NCBI GenBank assembly: GCA_001661245.1
Contig: KV454012.1
Coordinates: 1,188,974 to 1,252,973 of the forward strand
Length of the DNA: 64,000 bases
Direction: 5' to 3'
Source: Pachysolen tannophilus NRRL Y-2460
Taxonomy: Eukaryota; Ascomycota; Pichiomycetes; Alaninales; Pachysolenaceae
Part shown: positions 22,698-32,440 of the stretch, piece by piece
Layout: every line of letters begins with the position of its first letter
How positions within the stretch are numbered: position 1 is the first letter of the stretch
The notes under the pieces: generated by a model
Databases searched by the model: none
What the model saw: the letters and a program-made list of their open reading frames with translations, nothing else
Told to the model about the DNA's origin: nothing
Position numbers and translations under genes: made by a program

Positions 22698-23007
22698 TTA
22701 TTTAACTCATATCTTCATATCTTCATGTCTAAAAAAAACTTTTATATTTTATTTTATTTTATTTTAACTTTTTTTTTTGGTTTTTTGGCTTTTGGTTTTT
22801 GGTTTTTTGGTTTTTCGGTTTTCGATATATATCATCATCATGTTCTAAAAATAGAATTTCATCAAAGTGCTTAAAAAAAAAAAGAAGAAATAAAAAAAAT
22901 GAATAAAAAAAAAATGAATATAAAAAAATGAATAAAAAAAATTTTAAAAAAAAATGAAAAAAAAAAAAAAAAAAACCTCTTAAGAAAGAAGTTGTAAAGT
23001 AAAACTT
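22698..23007. other. Low-complexity convergent intergenic region WRS1 / RIB3
   Basis: 310 bases of strand-asymmetric repeats. First a TTTTGG/TTTTTGGTTTT array (about 22770-22822), then A-rich AAAATGAAT repeats (about 22896-22975). It lies between two convergent genes and probably carries both polyadenylation regions. No gene seen. Confidence 0.6.
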
Positions 23008-23772
23008 TTATTTCTTGCCAATTTTGTTCATATAATCAACTATTTGATTAAGGTTAATAATTTTAATGTTAAATTTTTTACCAAATTCTGCACAATCAAG
23101 TAATCTCATCATTGACCCATCTTCATCCTTTACCAATTCACCGATAGCTCCGGCAGGTTGTAAACCAACCAATTGGCATAATTCGACAGCTGCCTCGGTA
23201 TGACCTCTTCTTTCTCTTAATAAGCCTGGTTTTGCTCTTAAGGGACATATATGACCCGGTCTCATGAAATCTTCACTTTTCGAATCCAGATGTGCTAATT
23301 TCAAAGTAGTCCATGCTCTATCATGAGCAGAAATACCTGTTGTAGTACCTTCTCTATGATCCACAGTTATAGTATAAGCAGTTCCATGTCTATCAGTATT
23401 ATGTTCGAGCATTAATGGAAGTTTTAATTTATCAGCTCTCTCGGTTGATAAAGGAACACATATATAACCAGAACTATACCTGATCATAAAAGCCATTTTC
23501 TCCGTAGTAACTTTCTCAGCAGCAATGATCAAGTCTCCTTCATTCTCACGATCTTCATCGTCCATTACAATTAAAAATTCACCATTTTCTAATTTATACA
23601 TACAAACATTTTAATCAAGTTTAATCAAATCAGTTAGTAAAAAAAATGAAATATAAATAACGTTTCAGTTAAAACCGAAACAAAAAATCAAAAAAATAAG
23701 AACAATAAAAGAAAACATACTAAAAGCTTCAAGAGCTTCTTCTATAGGAGTAAATACTTGTGTCTCAGCCAT
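23008..23772 (-). CDS. RIB3: 3,4-dihydroxy-2-butanone-4-phosphate synthase, two exons
   Basis: Converts ribulose 5-phosphate to DHBP plus formate, supplying the four-carbon unit of riboflavin. Coding sequence is complement(23008..23588, 23721..23772), 210 residues (S. cerevisiae Rib3 is 208). Exon 1 encodes MAETQVFTPIEEALEAF and one base of the next Lys codon. Exon 2 continues KNGEFLIVMDDEDRENEGDL, the Mg2+/substrate loop. Other family signatures are DRHGTAYTITVD, GISAHDRA, RPGHICPLRA and RRGHTEAAVELC. In S. cerevisiae RIB3 (YDR487C) adjoins VPS60 and VPS72; VPS60 is its immediate neighbour here too. Beginning at the in-frame Met codon just before exon 2 would drop the conserved FTPIEEALEAFK start. 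Confidence 0.97.
23589..23720 (-). other. Spliceosomal intron of RIB3
   Basis: A 132-base intron with donor GTATGT (23720..23715), branch site TACTAAC (23639..23633) and acceptor TTAG ending at 23589. It splits the Lys codon after its first base (A|AA) and restores the conserved EAFKNGEF reading. Confidence 0.94.
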
Positions 23773-24163
23773 TTTCAAATTATATACGATACAATGTTAT
23801 TAAAAAAAAATCAAAATCAAATTCTAATGATAATTATGATAATTATGATAATTAGATTAATAAGAGTTCATTGAAATGCCTGAAATATTTCATCAAACTC
23901 ATCATCACTTTTAGGTAATTTCATTTAAGATTTCTCGGAGAAGTTTTTGCTTAAAAAAAAATAAAGGTTTCCGCAGCGGAAAAGTTTAGGAATTCTCGGA
24001 GGAAAAAAAGGTTTCCAGGAAACCCCAAATCTTCTCCGTTTCGGTCTTTATTAATATAACCAAGTAAAGTAATATTAATGATTGATACCATATTCATACT
24101 GTTAGTTATTATAATCTATATACTTTTTTTCAATTATCATTTTGATTTGCATTTGTTGGAAGG
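23773..24163. promoter_or_regulatory. Divergent promoter region RIB3 / VPS60
   Basis: A 391-base bidirectional promoter. It holds TAATTATGA repeats (about 23825-23855) and two related GC-richer words, GGTTTCCGCAGCGGAAA (23967-23983) and GGTTTCCAGGAAACC (24010-24024). The second is an imperfect dyad, TTTCC...GGAAA. I cannot assign a factor. No gene seen. Confidence 0.5.
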
Positions 24164-24817
24164 ATGAATAGGCTTTTTGGATCTAGGAGTAAAGTTCCCA
24201 AACCTAGTTTGAATGATGCTATTAATAATATTGAGGAGCGGGTTTCATCATTAGATGTTAAATTAACAAAGATAAATGCTGAATTAGGTACTTATCAGGC
24301 TAAACTTTCCAAGATGAGGGATGGTCCTGGTAAAAATGCTTTAAAGCAAAAGGCAATTAAGATTTTGAAACAAAAAAGACAAATAGAGCTGCAGAAGGAT
24401 CAATTAGAAAGTCAGAGTTGGAATATGTCTCAAGCTTCGATGACTACAGATAATTTGAAAAATACAATGATAACTGTTGATGCTATGAAACAGGCAAATA
24501 AAGAATTAAAGAAAACTTATGGGAAAATTGATATAGATAAGATACAAGATATGCAGGATGAAATGTTGGATTTAATTGAGCAATCAAATGAGTTACAAAA
24601 TTCATTAGCTGCAAATTATGATGTACCAGATGATATTAGTGAAGGTGAATTGGATGCAGAATTAGAAGCTTTAGGAGATGAATTTGAAAATGATTTAGAT
24701 TTGGAAGGAAGTCAAATTCCAAGTTATTTGAGTAATAATGCTGGTGAAGTACCTAATTTCATTGATGAGGAATCAAGTATTACAGATAAAAATAAAGAAA
24801 AAGAAGTTGCTAGTTGA
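24164..24817 (+). CDS. VPS60: ESCRT-III-related Snf7-family protein Vps60 (CHMP5)
   Basis: A 217-residue helical Snf7-domain protein (S. cerevisiae Vps60/Mos10 is 229). It acts late in multivesicular-body sorting, binding Vta1 to stimulate the Vps4 ATPase. It starts MNRLFGSRSKVPKPSLNDAI, the typical CHMP5 N terminus, followed by a long basic helical hairpin (about 20-105). The C-terminal half is acidic (SEGELDAELEALGDEFENDL). A possible Vta1-binding C-terminal helix lies near residues 150-185. Position between RIB3 and VPS72 (with COQ3 intervening) matches YDR486C. Confidence 0.94.
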   Translation: MNRLFGSRSKVPKPSLNDAINNIEERVSSLDVKLTKINAELGTYQAKLSKMRDGPGKNALKQKAIKILKQKRQIELQKDQLESQSWNMSQASMTTDNLKNTMITVDAMKQANKELKKTYGKIDIDKIQDMQDEMLDLIEQSNELQNSLAANYDVPDDISEGELDAELEALGDEFENDLDLEGSQIPSYLSNNAGEVPNFIDEESSITDKNKEKEVAS

Positions 24818-24884
24818 ATCCAGTAAGAAAATTTTAATACTTTTTATATATATATATATATATATATTTTTCTAATTGTATAAT

Positions 24885-25835
24885 CTATTTAACTCTTTGA
24901 ATTGCCATAAAATAATTTCCAAGATCTGGACAATTGGTAAAACTCCATCCTTGAAATGGTAAGTAAATACATCCTTTAGAATCTTTTATTTCAAAATTAT
25001 CTGCATTTTCATTAAACCATGAAACAATTTCTTTTTGATTTATATATTTTTCTAAAGTATGTGTTCCAACTGGGACAATTTTTAAAATATGTTCCCCCAT
25101 AAAAATTGTGGTAAACCAACTAATAAAATCTCTGTTTATAGTACTTAAAAAAACCCATCCACCAATTTCAACATGTTCTAAAACATTTTTCAAAACCAGA
25201 GCAGGATATGTAACATGTTCCAACATTTCAAAAATTGTTATAATTTCATATTTTTCTGTAAGTGGTAAATCTTCTATAGCCATCAATTTATAATCAATCT
25301 TATCAACAATTAAAGGATCCAATTTACTATGTATCTTGGCAACTTCCAATACTTCATTTGATAAATCAATTCCAGTAACCAGCTTAATGATTGGTAACCT
25401 CGCTAAGGATTCAGATAAAATCCCACCACCACAACCAACATCTAATGCTCTTAAAGATAATTTATTATACAATTGTCTTTTCTTCAAAATTTGTTCCAAT
25501 TTAATCAGTCCAGAAACTTCATTTGGTAATAAACTCAAATCATAAGGTGGTATATACACTTCTTCTTCCACTGATTCAACCCCTTCATTCAATTTCAAAT
25601 TGGAAGATATGGTATCCTGTATAAAATCCATCCTCAACAAATTCATCTTATGTAGTATGCGTTGTGACCCATTGATATTCCACCATGATGATGCTAACTG
25701 ATTGAAATGGTCTTTCTCTTCACTGCAAATAGACGTCAACTTATCATTCTCTCTACAACAAAGAGATGTCATAAATGTCCTTCTCCAAACTAACGGCAGG
25801 CAATTCCTAAGAGCTCTCAACTTGATAATTGACAT
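24885..25835 (-). CDS. COQ3: Ubiquinone O-methyltransferase Coq3, mitochondrial
   Basis: SAM-dependent methyltransferase performing both O-methylations in coenzyme Q synthesis, part of the CoQ synthome on the matrix face of the inner membrane. It has 316 residues (S. cerevisiae Coq3 is 312). The N terminus is Arg-rich and lacks early acidic residues (RALRNCLPLVWRRTF), fitting a matrix presequence. The family start of the mature domain is ASSWWNINGSQRILHKMN. SAM motif I is LDVGCGGGILSESLA (DVGCGGG at 132-138), motif II VTGIDLS, and the motif III region is EMLEHV. It is convergent with VPS60, only 67 bases apart. WRS1-COQ3 linkage recalls YOL097C-YOL096C. Confidence 0.95.
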   Translation of the reverse strand: MSIIKLRALRNCLPLVWRRTFMTSLCCRENDKLTSICSEEKDHFNQLASSWWNINGSQRILHKMNLLRMDFIQDTISSNLKLNEGVESVEEEVYIPPYDLSLLPNEVSGLIKLEQILKKRQLYNKLSLRALDVGCGGGILSESLARLPIIKLVTGIDLSNEVLEVAKIHSKLDPLIVDKIDYKLMAIEDLPLTEKYEIITIFEMLEHVTYPALVLKNVLEHVEIGGWVFLSTINRDFISWFTTIFMGEHILKIVPVGTHTLEKYINQKEIVSWFNENADNFEIKDSKGCIYLPFQGWSFTNCPDLGNYFMAIQRVK

Positions 25836-26038
25836 TTCTTAAACTGATAATTTCTATAAATTAATTTACTGAAAACACCAAAAAAATATTTAAATTTATT
25901 CATTTTCATTTCCATTTTCATTTTATTTATTTATTTTTTTTTTTTTTAGTATATATTTTGATGTAATAAATTATTTAATAAAACGGTATAAATTATAAAA
26001 TATATTTGAATAATTATAGTATACGATAATCCGTTACG

Positions 26039-28492
26039 ATGAACTTTGAGGATTCGATCATTGCTACACGGCAAAGACGTTCTAATGCTGGATCGAGGTT
26101 GAAACATTTGTTGGAGTTGGAAGAACAAAGAAATGAAGAATTAACTGAACAACCATTTGCTACTGAAGAAGATGAAAATGTTAATTTATTATTCCAAGAA
26201 GATGAAGAAGATGATGAATTTGTAGAAGAAACTGAAGGATCAGGGGAAGAAGAAGAAGTAGAAGGACTGGAAGAAAAAGAGGAAGAGGAGGAAGAAGAAG
26301 AAGAAGAGAAAGAAATACCTTCACGGAAGAGAAAAAGAAAAGCAGAAAGTGATCACGAACTGGAAGCAGAAGATAACGATGATGTTTTCACAGATTCTGA
26401 TACTTCTTCAGGAGAATCTGACGAAGAGGAAGGTGAGATTGAACTTGAAAAACAAGAAAGAGCAGCTAAAAGGCTGAGACTGAAAAAGGAAAGACTGGTT
26501 GCACCAAAGATAACATCACTGGTTTCACAAACGCCAGTTAAGAAATCAATAAAGAAGCCATCTCTGAAAAGACCACACCACGAATTAAAAGCTGAATCGT
26601 TATTAGATTTGAATAGAAGAGCGTCTTCAAGAAGATCAGTGGTGGAAAATAAATTGGCAATTGTGGAGAAATTGAAAATTGCGGAAGAGAAAAAAAAGTT
26701 ACATAAGCCTAGAGAAAAGGTTGAACAGGTAGAATTAACACAAGATGAAAGATTACTGGAAGCTGTAGAAACAGAGAAACATAACATTTTATCCTTGAAT
26801 AGATTTCAAGAACAAGAAACTGTTAGAAAAGAAAAACAAAGGGCATTACAATTAAGTAGAAGAATCAAATTAGTAGATGTTGTTAGATTTAATAGTTTCC
26901 AGCAGTTGGTAACACCATTGGATGAGATTAACGATATTAAGGCATTGAATTTATTGGTTGATTCACGGAAAAGTAAAAGAGGAAGAAGAAAGAGGGTTGA
27001 AGAAAAAAAGGAAAGTATTGTAGAAAGTGTTGTTAATAAAGAAATGTTGGATGCTGCGGCAGCAGATCAAAAGAAAGAGGAGTCTACTAAAGTAGAGGAG
27101 GTAAAGAATGAAGCCATTCAGATTACAGAACCATCTCAGGATACAAATATAATAGAAACTGTAGAGGTCCCGCAGGTGAAGAAAGAAGATAAAGAAGTTG
27201 AGGAAGTTGAGGAAAATAAAAGCCCAGAGAATACAACAGCTAATATTTCAGATTCGATGCAGGAAGTAGCGAACTCTGAAGATAGGAAAAGTCTTGAAAA
27301 AGATGAAGAAGATAAGGAAGTTGAGGAAGTTGAAGAAAATAAGGAAAATAAGGAAAATAAGGAAAATAAAAGCCCGGAGAATACAACAGCTAATATGTCA
27401 GATTCGATTCTGGAAGTAACTAACTCTGAAGATGGGAAAAGTCTTGAAAAAGATGAAAAAGACGAAAAAGACGAAAAAGATGTTTCAAAACAAGACCCTA
27501 ATCTGGAAGAAAACGAAAGTGGAAAAGAGCATGTAAAGGATGTGACAAAAATTCAAGACGAGGTTGAAGAGATAAATGACAAAGAAACTGAAGCAAATAA
27601 GATAATTCCACAAGAGAGGAAATCTGATCTAGAAACCTCAGAATCAAAGGAAGATGATCTAACCAAACTTGAAGAAGGAAATCCTGAAACAGATTCGAAA
27701 GTCGATATAGTGTCAGAACAAGGCGAACTGATAAAAATATCAGAGCTGTCGGAACTGCCAGAAGAGAAAAAAGTTACATTTGCAGACGAAAAAAAAGTTG
27801 CCATCATTTCAGAATTAGGTCCAACTGAATCTCAATCAGACACACCTGCGCTTTTGATATCTGGATCCGAAGAACCAGAAGATGGAGTGCCTAAGGAGTG
27901 GGAAGAAAATATATACGAAGGACCCCCCCAATTAGTTGCAAGAAATTTAATATCGTTTGAGAACTTCAGCAAAGAACTTTCAGCTTTTGAAATCAAGAAA
28001 ATTCTCATGGGAGAACAAAGTTTGCTTTCTGCGCATAGGAGATCATTTGATGTTGAGGCAGTAGTGAGAATTAGAGCTAATACAGAGGATGAAGATCTTG
28101 AAAAAAATCTTTTTGTTCCTTTCTCTCAACAAAAATTAGCTCAATTTCAGGAGTTGGAGAATTTGCCAACTTTTGGTAATTATCTTTCTACTAATGAAGT
28201 TCCAGAAGATGATTTAACAGGTGAAGTTAAAAAACAAGTTCAAATCAAGACCCCTGCTCCTATGGGTATATATTTGTCCAATGGTTTGAAGAAAAAATGT
28301 TTGATCTCTGGGAAAGATGCTCAATATTTTGATCCTAGAAATGGTATACCATATAGTAGTGTTGATGCTTATAAAGTATTAAAAGAAGTTCAAAATGGTC
28401 TGTATATATGGTCGCAATTGCCCAACGGTGGTGGCATTTATTTAAACGAAAGGAATGGTAGATGTGCTAAAGGATGTCCTGAAGGTTTTTAA
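26039..28492 (+). CDS. VPS72: SWR1 complex subunit Vps72 (YL1 family)
   Basis: Histone H2A.Z-binding subunit of the SWR1 remodelling complex. It has 817 residues, close to 795 in S. cerevisiae. The N-terminal YL1 block (SIIATRQRRSNAGSRLKHLL, residues 6-25) is followed by the acidic patch that contacts H2A.Z-H2B (about 42-90) and a basic stretch RKRKRK. The C-terminal YL1_C domain (about 746-785, GLKKKCLISGKDAQYFDPR) is the Swr1-binding end. The centre (about 330-600) is Glu/Lys-rich low complexity and carries a tandem duplication (see separate entry). It is divergent from COQ3 and neighbours VPS60 as in YDR485C-YDR486C. Confidence 0.95.
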   Translation: MNFEDSIIATRQRRSNAGSRLKHLLELEEQRNEELTEQPFATEEDENVNLLFQEDEEDDEFVEETEGSGEEEEVEGLEEKEEEEEEEEEEKEIPSRKRKRKAESDHELEAEDNDDVFTDSDTSSGESDEEEGEIELEKQERAAKRLRLKKERLVAPKITSLVSQTPVKKSIKKPSLKRPHHELKAESLLDLNRRASSRRSVVENKLAIVEKLKIAEEKKKLHKPREKVEQVELTQDERLLEAVETEKHNILSLNRFQEQETVRKEKQRALQLSRRIKLVDVVRFNSFQQLVTPLDEINDIKALNLLVDSRKSKRGRRKRVEEKKESIVESVVNKEMLDAAAADQKKEESTKVEEVKNEAIQITEPSQDTNIIETVEVPQVKKEDKEVEEVEENKSPENTTANISDSMQEVANSEDRKSLEKDEEDKEVEEVEENKENKENKENKSPENTTANMSDSILEVTNSEDGKSLEKDEKDEKDEKDVSKQDPNLEENESGKEHVKDVTKIQDEVEEINDKETEANKIIPQERKSDLETSESKEDDLTKLEEGNPETDSKVDIVSEQGELIKISELSELPEEKKVTFADEKKVAIISELGPTESQSDTPALLISGSEEPEDGVPKEWEENIYEGPPQLVARNLISFENFSKELSAFEIKKILMGEQSLLSAHRRSFDVEAVVRIRANTEDEDLEKNLFVPFSQQKLAQFQELENLPTFGNYLSTNEVPEDDLTGEVKKQVQIKTPAPMGIYLSNGLKKKCLISGKDAQYFDPRNGIPYSSVDAYKVLKEVQNGLYIWSQLPNGGGIYLNERNGRCAKGCPEGF
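27188..27457 (+). repeat. Tandem coding duplication inside VPS72
   Basis: Two adjacent copies of about 40-49 codons begin at 27188 and 27311. Both read DKEVEEVEENK...SPENTTAN(I/M)SDS...NSED(R/G)KSLEKDE. The second copy carries a 24-base expansion that adds eight residues within an ENKENKENK run, and a few substitutions. The close match implies a recent in-frame duplication in the disordered centre of the protein. Confidence 0.85.
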
Positions 28493-28616
28493 AAATATAT
28501 GTTAATTACTTAATTTATTTTTAATAATGTATATAAAAAAAATTATCTTTTTTTGTTAGATTAGAAACTCTAAAGAAAAGCGATTATAATGAAAAGAACT
28601 TAATAAATAGTAATAA

Positions 28617-29915
28617 TTAAATATACTTCTTTAACCCTTTTAATTTCTCCACTGCAGCTTCTAACAATTCGTCATCTTTACAAACAGCAAATCTCAAACA
28701 GTCTTCAGCTACTTTTTCATGTTCTGGAATATAAAATTCTGTTGGAGGAATGGCAACAACACCAAATTCTTTGATTAACCAATAAGCCAATTTAAAATCT
28801 TTTGCTCTTGATGCAATTTCAGCTGGATATTTATAATCTTGAGGAACTTTTACTTTTCCAAAATTGACCAATAAGAAATAACCACCTTCAGCAATTGTGT
28901 ACGGTAATCCCAAATCATCCCAAACTTTGTTAAAAATTTCATATTTATGAATGTATTCTTGTCTTGTCTTTTCATAATAACCATTAGTCAATGATTGTTC
29001 TAAAGCACTTGCTACTGCTTCTTGTAAAGGAGAAGGTGTTGAAAAACAAATTCTTGTATGTGCTAGAGCAACATAACTTATTAATTCTGGATTACCTATA
29101 ATCCAACCAACTCTCCAACCAGTAGCGGCAAAAGATTTACCAGCGGAACCTACGGTAAGAGTTCTAGCACCAATTTCTGGAGATAATGTAGCAATTCTAA
29201 CATGATCTGTATAATACAAATTTTCATAAACTTCATCTGATACAATTAAAAAATTATGTTTAACAGCCAAATTACCAATTTTATTTAATTCATCTCTTGT
29301 GAAAACTTTACCAACTGGGTTATGAGGTGTATTTAAAACAATCATTTTTGTCTTTGATGTAATTGCATTTTCTAATTCATTCCAATTGATTTCCCATTCA
29401 CTTCCTTTAACAGTTCTCTTATTAAAATCTGATGGTGGATGTAATGGAACATAAACAACTTTACCACCAGAAAGTTCAATATTTGAAATATATTGATCAA
29501 AAAATGGTTCAAACACAATAACTTCTTCATCAAGACCATGAGTTAAAAAAGCAGTAAAAATTGATAATATTCCTTCATTTGCACCAGTTGAAACTTGAAT
29601 TTCACTAGTATCCAATTTTCTACCATAAAATGGAGAATAAGTATCAGATAAAGCTTTTAACAATCTTGGCCTACCTCTAGCATGAGAATACTGGTTACAC
29701 AGCAGAATATCCAAAGCATCTTTTGCAGCTTTAATTGCAAAATCAGGAGGTGAATAAGAGAAAAAACCTTGGCCTAAATTAACAATTTTCTCACCACTTT
29801 CCTTTTCAGCAGCAGCAGCAGTTTCGTTGATTAAAGACCAAACATCTTTCCCACTTTTCTTAAAATAAGGATTGTTTTTAGGTAACGCAACAGACATCCT
29901 ACTCAATTTGCTCAT
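28617..29915 (-). CDS. BNA3: Kynurenine/aromatic aminotransferase Bna3 type
   Basis: PLP-dependent class I aminotransferase of the kynurenine aminotransferase / cysteine-S-conjugate beta-lyase group, making kynurenic acid from kynurenine. It has 432 residues (S. cerevisiae Bna3 is 444). Motifs: NLGQGFFSYSPPDF near the N terminus, STGANEGILSIFTAF, NTPHNPVGKVF, VSDEVYENLYY, and the PLP lysine in SAGKSFAATGWRVGW (Lys260). An Arg near the C terminus (CLRFAVCKDD) should bind the substrate carboxylate. Met7 is an alternative start. BNA3 (YJL060W) and the BTN1-like YHC3 (YJL059W) are neighbours in S. cerevisiae and both occur in this window about 11 kb apart. Confidence 0.92.
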   Translation of the reverse strand: MSKLSRMSVALPKNNPYFKKSGKDVWSLINETAAAAEKESGEKIVNLGQGFFSYSPPDFAIKAAKDALDILLCNQYSHARGRPRLLKALSDTYSPFYGRKLDTSEIQVSTGANEGILSIFTAFLTHGLDEEVIVFEPFFDQYISNIELSGGKVVYVPLHPPSDFNKRTVKGSEWEINWNELENAITSKTKMIVLNTPHNPVGKVFTRDELNKIGNLAVKHNFLIVSDEVYENLYYTDHVRIATLSPEIGARTLTVGSAGKSFAATGWRVGWIIGNPELISYVALAHTRICFSTPSPLQEAVASALEQSLTNGYYEKTRQEYIHKYEIFNKVWDDLGLPYTIAEGGYFLLVNFGKVKVPQDYKYPAEIASRAKDFKLAYWLIKEFGVVAIPPTEFYIPEHEKVAEDCLRFAVCKDDELLEAAVEKLKGLKKYI

Positions 29916-30952
29916 TCAAAGCTTTTTCAGGTTTTAAATTTTTTCTTTTTTTTTCTTTCTTTCTTTCTTTGAGGAAGAATGAGTTGTTTATTTCCAATCA
30001 AATAAAAATCAAAGATTAAAGAAAAGAAAGAAAAAAGGGCATACAAACTTTTAAAATGAAAAGTTCAAGTTTAACTTTGAACTTAAATGTGAATTTGGTT
30101 GGACATAATTGATAAGAAAGATGTATAGAAAGTCACATGACTTCTATAAAAAAGCCACACTTTTTGCTGCTAAAAATGTACGCAAGTGCGGTGCACAAAT
30201 TTGTGCACTGGTGCGGTACTAAGCGATACGCCGTAACTGTTCTTTAAAGCGGCATTTCTGTGCACATAAAAATCTTTTAATGTGTATCACAAGTGCAATT
30301 GAAATTGCGCATCTAGGAGCGGCTGCTCTTTCAAAAAAATAAAAATTAAAAGCGCAATTGCGCACGCTGTTAAAAAAGTAAATTTTTTTTCGCTTTTGCT
30401 GCAAGACGATCTCAATGCGATTGCGATGACTTGATAACTACTATAAAGATCACCAAAGTTCATCAGAACAACAACGACTACTACCACCACAACAATCACT
30501 ACCACCACAGCTTTTCAATTACCACAGAGCCACTATTTTTTTAAAACAAAAATAATTATATATTTAATTTATAATTAAAATTAAAAGAGAACAAAGAGAG
30601 AGAAAAGTGGCTAGTGATTGATTAAATAATTGAAATTATATTTGCTTTTCTTTGCTGTAGTTGTTTCCATTAATTGTTCTACAAAATTTCATTGAGTGAT
30701 ACTAATACTGAAGATCGTTAGTTACTGATTCTTTTTCGGTTCAATGAATGTTGATCCAACACACAAAAGTTCTTGTGTCGAAAGTTTCCATCACTGGTTT
30801 TATTGAATAGAACAGTCTATTGGCTTCAATTGGTGTGGTCTCACACTACTGTGACAAATCAAGGAAGGCCCTTTTAAGATAACCAATACTTTTTTGAATC
30901 CAATTGTTTTTATATAGAAATAATATTGGATCAACGATTAGTAAAAATCACA
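29916..30952. promoter_or_regulatory. Divergent intergenic region BNA3 / AVT with GC-richer palindromic core
   Basis: A 1037-base stretch without a convincing gene. 29940-29975 is CTTT repeats. 30170-30430 is unusually GC-rich for this window and full of TGCGCA/GTGCAC words, including a perfect 18-bp palindrome (30191-30208) and a perfect 12-bp one (30352-30363). 30460-30520 is an ACAACNACNACC-type repeat. 30690-30950 is ordinary promoter sequence for the downstream transporter. Small open frames here lack any recognisable domain. Confidence 0.55.
30191..30208. promoter_or_regulatory. Perfect 18-bp palindrome, candidate regulator site
   Basis: GTGCACAAATTTGTGCAC reads the same on both strands. 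Related half-sites follow at GTGCACTG (30203-30210), CTGTGCACA (30259-30267) and the palindrome GCGCAATTGCGC (30352-30363). It lies between two divergently transcribed genes, so a dimeric DNA-binding protein acting on one or both is plausible. The factor is unknown. Confidence 0.5.
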
Positions 30953-32347
30953 ATGAGTGAGCTTGAGCCTGTGGCAACTGTCGGCTCATCTGTTGTGAAT
31001 TTGTTAAATACTATTGTTGGTGCTGGACTTTTAGCTGTACCATTGACTTTTAAAACTGATGGTGTCTTATTAGGTGTATTAATAATTGTCTTGGCTGGTT
31101 TGACATCAGGGTTTGGCCTTTATCTTCAAGGTTTAACTTCAAAATTTATAGATCGAGGAAATGCAAATTTTTTCAATATTTGCTTAATAACTTATCCTTC
31201 ATTATCGGTATTATTTGATGTGGCAATTGCAATTCAATGTTTTGGAGTTGGAGTAAGTTATGTTGTATTAATTGGAGATTTGATGCCTACTATCTTACAG
31301 TTTGAGATATTTGGTAACGAACAACGATTATTTTGGATATTATTTTCAGCTTTGATTATAACACCATTATGTTTTTTCAAAAATTTGGATTCATTAAAAT
31401 ATACTTCAATAATAGCATTACTGTCCATTGGATATATAGTTTTGTTAATTTATATTCATTTTTTCATGGAATTAAAATTGGAAATTATTAATGGCTTGAA
31501 AAGTGACTTGAAAGGTGATATAAGTTTACTTAAACCTGAATCTTTTAATTCTATCTTATCTACGTTTGCTATCATAGTTTTCGCTTTTACAGGACATCAA
31601 AATATGTATTCAATTATAAATGAATTGAAAGTCAATACAACACTGAATATTAATAAAATTGTTGTTATTTCAATTTTTCTTACAGCAATGCTATTTTTAA
31701 CAGTTGGATTGACAGGTTATTACACTTTTGGTAATAATATCAATGGTAATATAATATTAATTTATACTGATAATGCTTATACAAAACTTGCACGCTTATC
31801 AATAGTTATTATGGTTCTATTATCATTTCCCTTGATGTTATACCCTTGCAGAATAAGTATACACAATATTGTCTCATGGGTAAACAAAAATGTTATCAAG
31901 AGTTTTTGGACTACTACAACTACTAATAATACAGCTACTGTAAATACAAATTTTCCTCCCGATGAAACCAGTGGGTTATTAGAAGAGCAAAGGGTTGGTC
32001 TTTTAGAAGCTGAAAAACCTGTCTTGAATCATGCAAGGTTTGTTACATTGACTGTTATTTTACTTCTCTTATCCTACATTATTGCAATCTCATTAACATC
32101 TTTTGAGTTTATATTGTCCGTTGTTGGAGCCACAGGATCAACAGCAATTTCATTTATCTTACCTGGTTTGTTTGGATACAAGTTAATTGGATCGGAAGAT
32201 AGCCTAGGTATGTTAAGAGAGCAAGTTGATGGAGAAGATGAAGCAATTTTCAAAAATAAAATTGTTAACAAGTTAAGTCTAGGATTAACAGCCTGGGGTA
32301 TAATTGTTATGGTTCTTTGTTTATATTCTAGCATTTATCTTGAATAA
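30953..32347 (+). CDS. Vacuolar amino-acid transporter, AVT family (Avt5/6/7-like)
   Basis: A 464-residue member of the amino acid/auxin permease superfamily, probably exporting amino acids from the vacuole by H+ antiport. The start is the ATG at 30953 (MSELEPVATVGSSVVNLLN); an upstream TTG is not used. The N-terminal first helix carries the family signature NTIVGAGLLAVPLTFKTDG. About eleven hydrophobic helices follow, with a cytosolic or lumenal hydrophilic loop (about 325-365, TTTTTNNTATVNT and PPDETSGLLEE) before the last three. SFAIIV-like and AFTGHQNMYSI segments fit the Avt5/6/7 branch. I cannot choose among AVT5, AVT6 and AVT7 without alignment. Confidence 0.9.
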   Translation: MSELEPVATVGSSVVNLLNTIVGAGLLAVPLTFKTDGVLLGVLIIVLAGLTSGFGLYLQGLTSKFIDRGNANFFNICLITYPSLSVLFDVAIAIQCFGVGVSYVVLIGDLMPTILQFEIFGNEQRLFWILFSALIITPLCFFKNLDSLKYTSIIALLSIGYIVLLIYIHFFMELKLEIINGLKSDLKGDISLLKPESFNSILSTFAIIVFAFTGHQNMYSIINELKVNTTLNINKIVVISIFLTAMLFLTVGLTGYYTFGNNINGNIILIYTDNAYTKLARLSIVIMVLLSFPLMLYPCRISIHNIVSWVNKNVIKSFWTTTTTNNTATVNTNFPPDETSGLLEEQRVGLLEAEKPVLNHARFVTLTVILLLLSYIIAISLTSFEFILSVVGATGSTAISFILPGLFGYKLIGSEDSLGMLREQVDGEDEAIFKNKIVNKLSLGLTAWGIIVMVLCLYSSIYLE

Positions 32348-32440
32348 GTATTTTATGGATTTTTCAAATTACACTGATTTTATTTAAAGTGAAAATAAAC
32401 GAATAGGTAAAGATTGATAAAATCTTAGATAAAAACTATA

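Noticed and set aside
26353-26787. 144-codon minus-strand Ser-rich frame opposite VPS72
   Set aside because: Produced by the complement of acidic/basic repeat codons in VPS72.
30219-30508. Two small overlapping minus-strand frames in the BNA3/AVT intergenic region
   Set aside because: Valine-run or basic low-complexity translations with no domain; the DNA is better explained as palindromic or repeat non-coding sequence.
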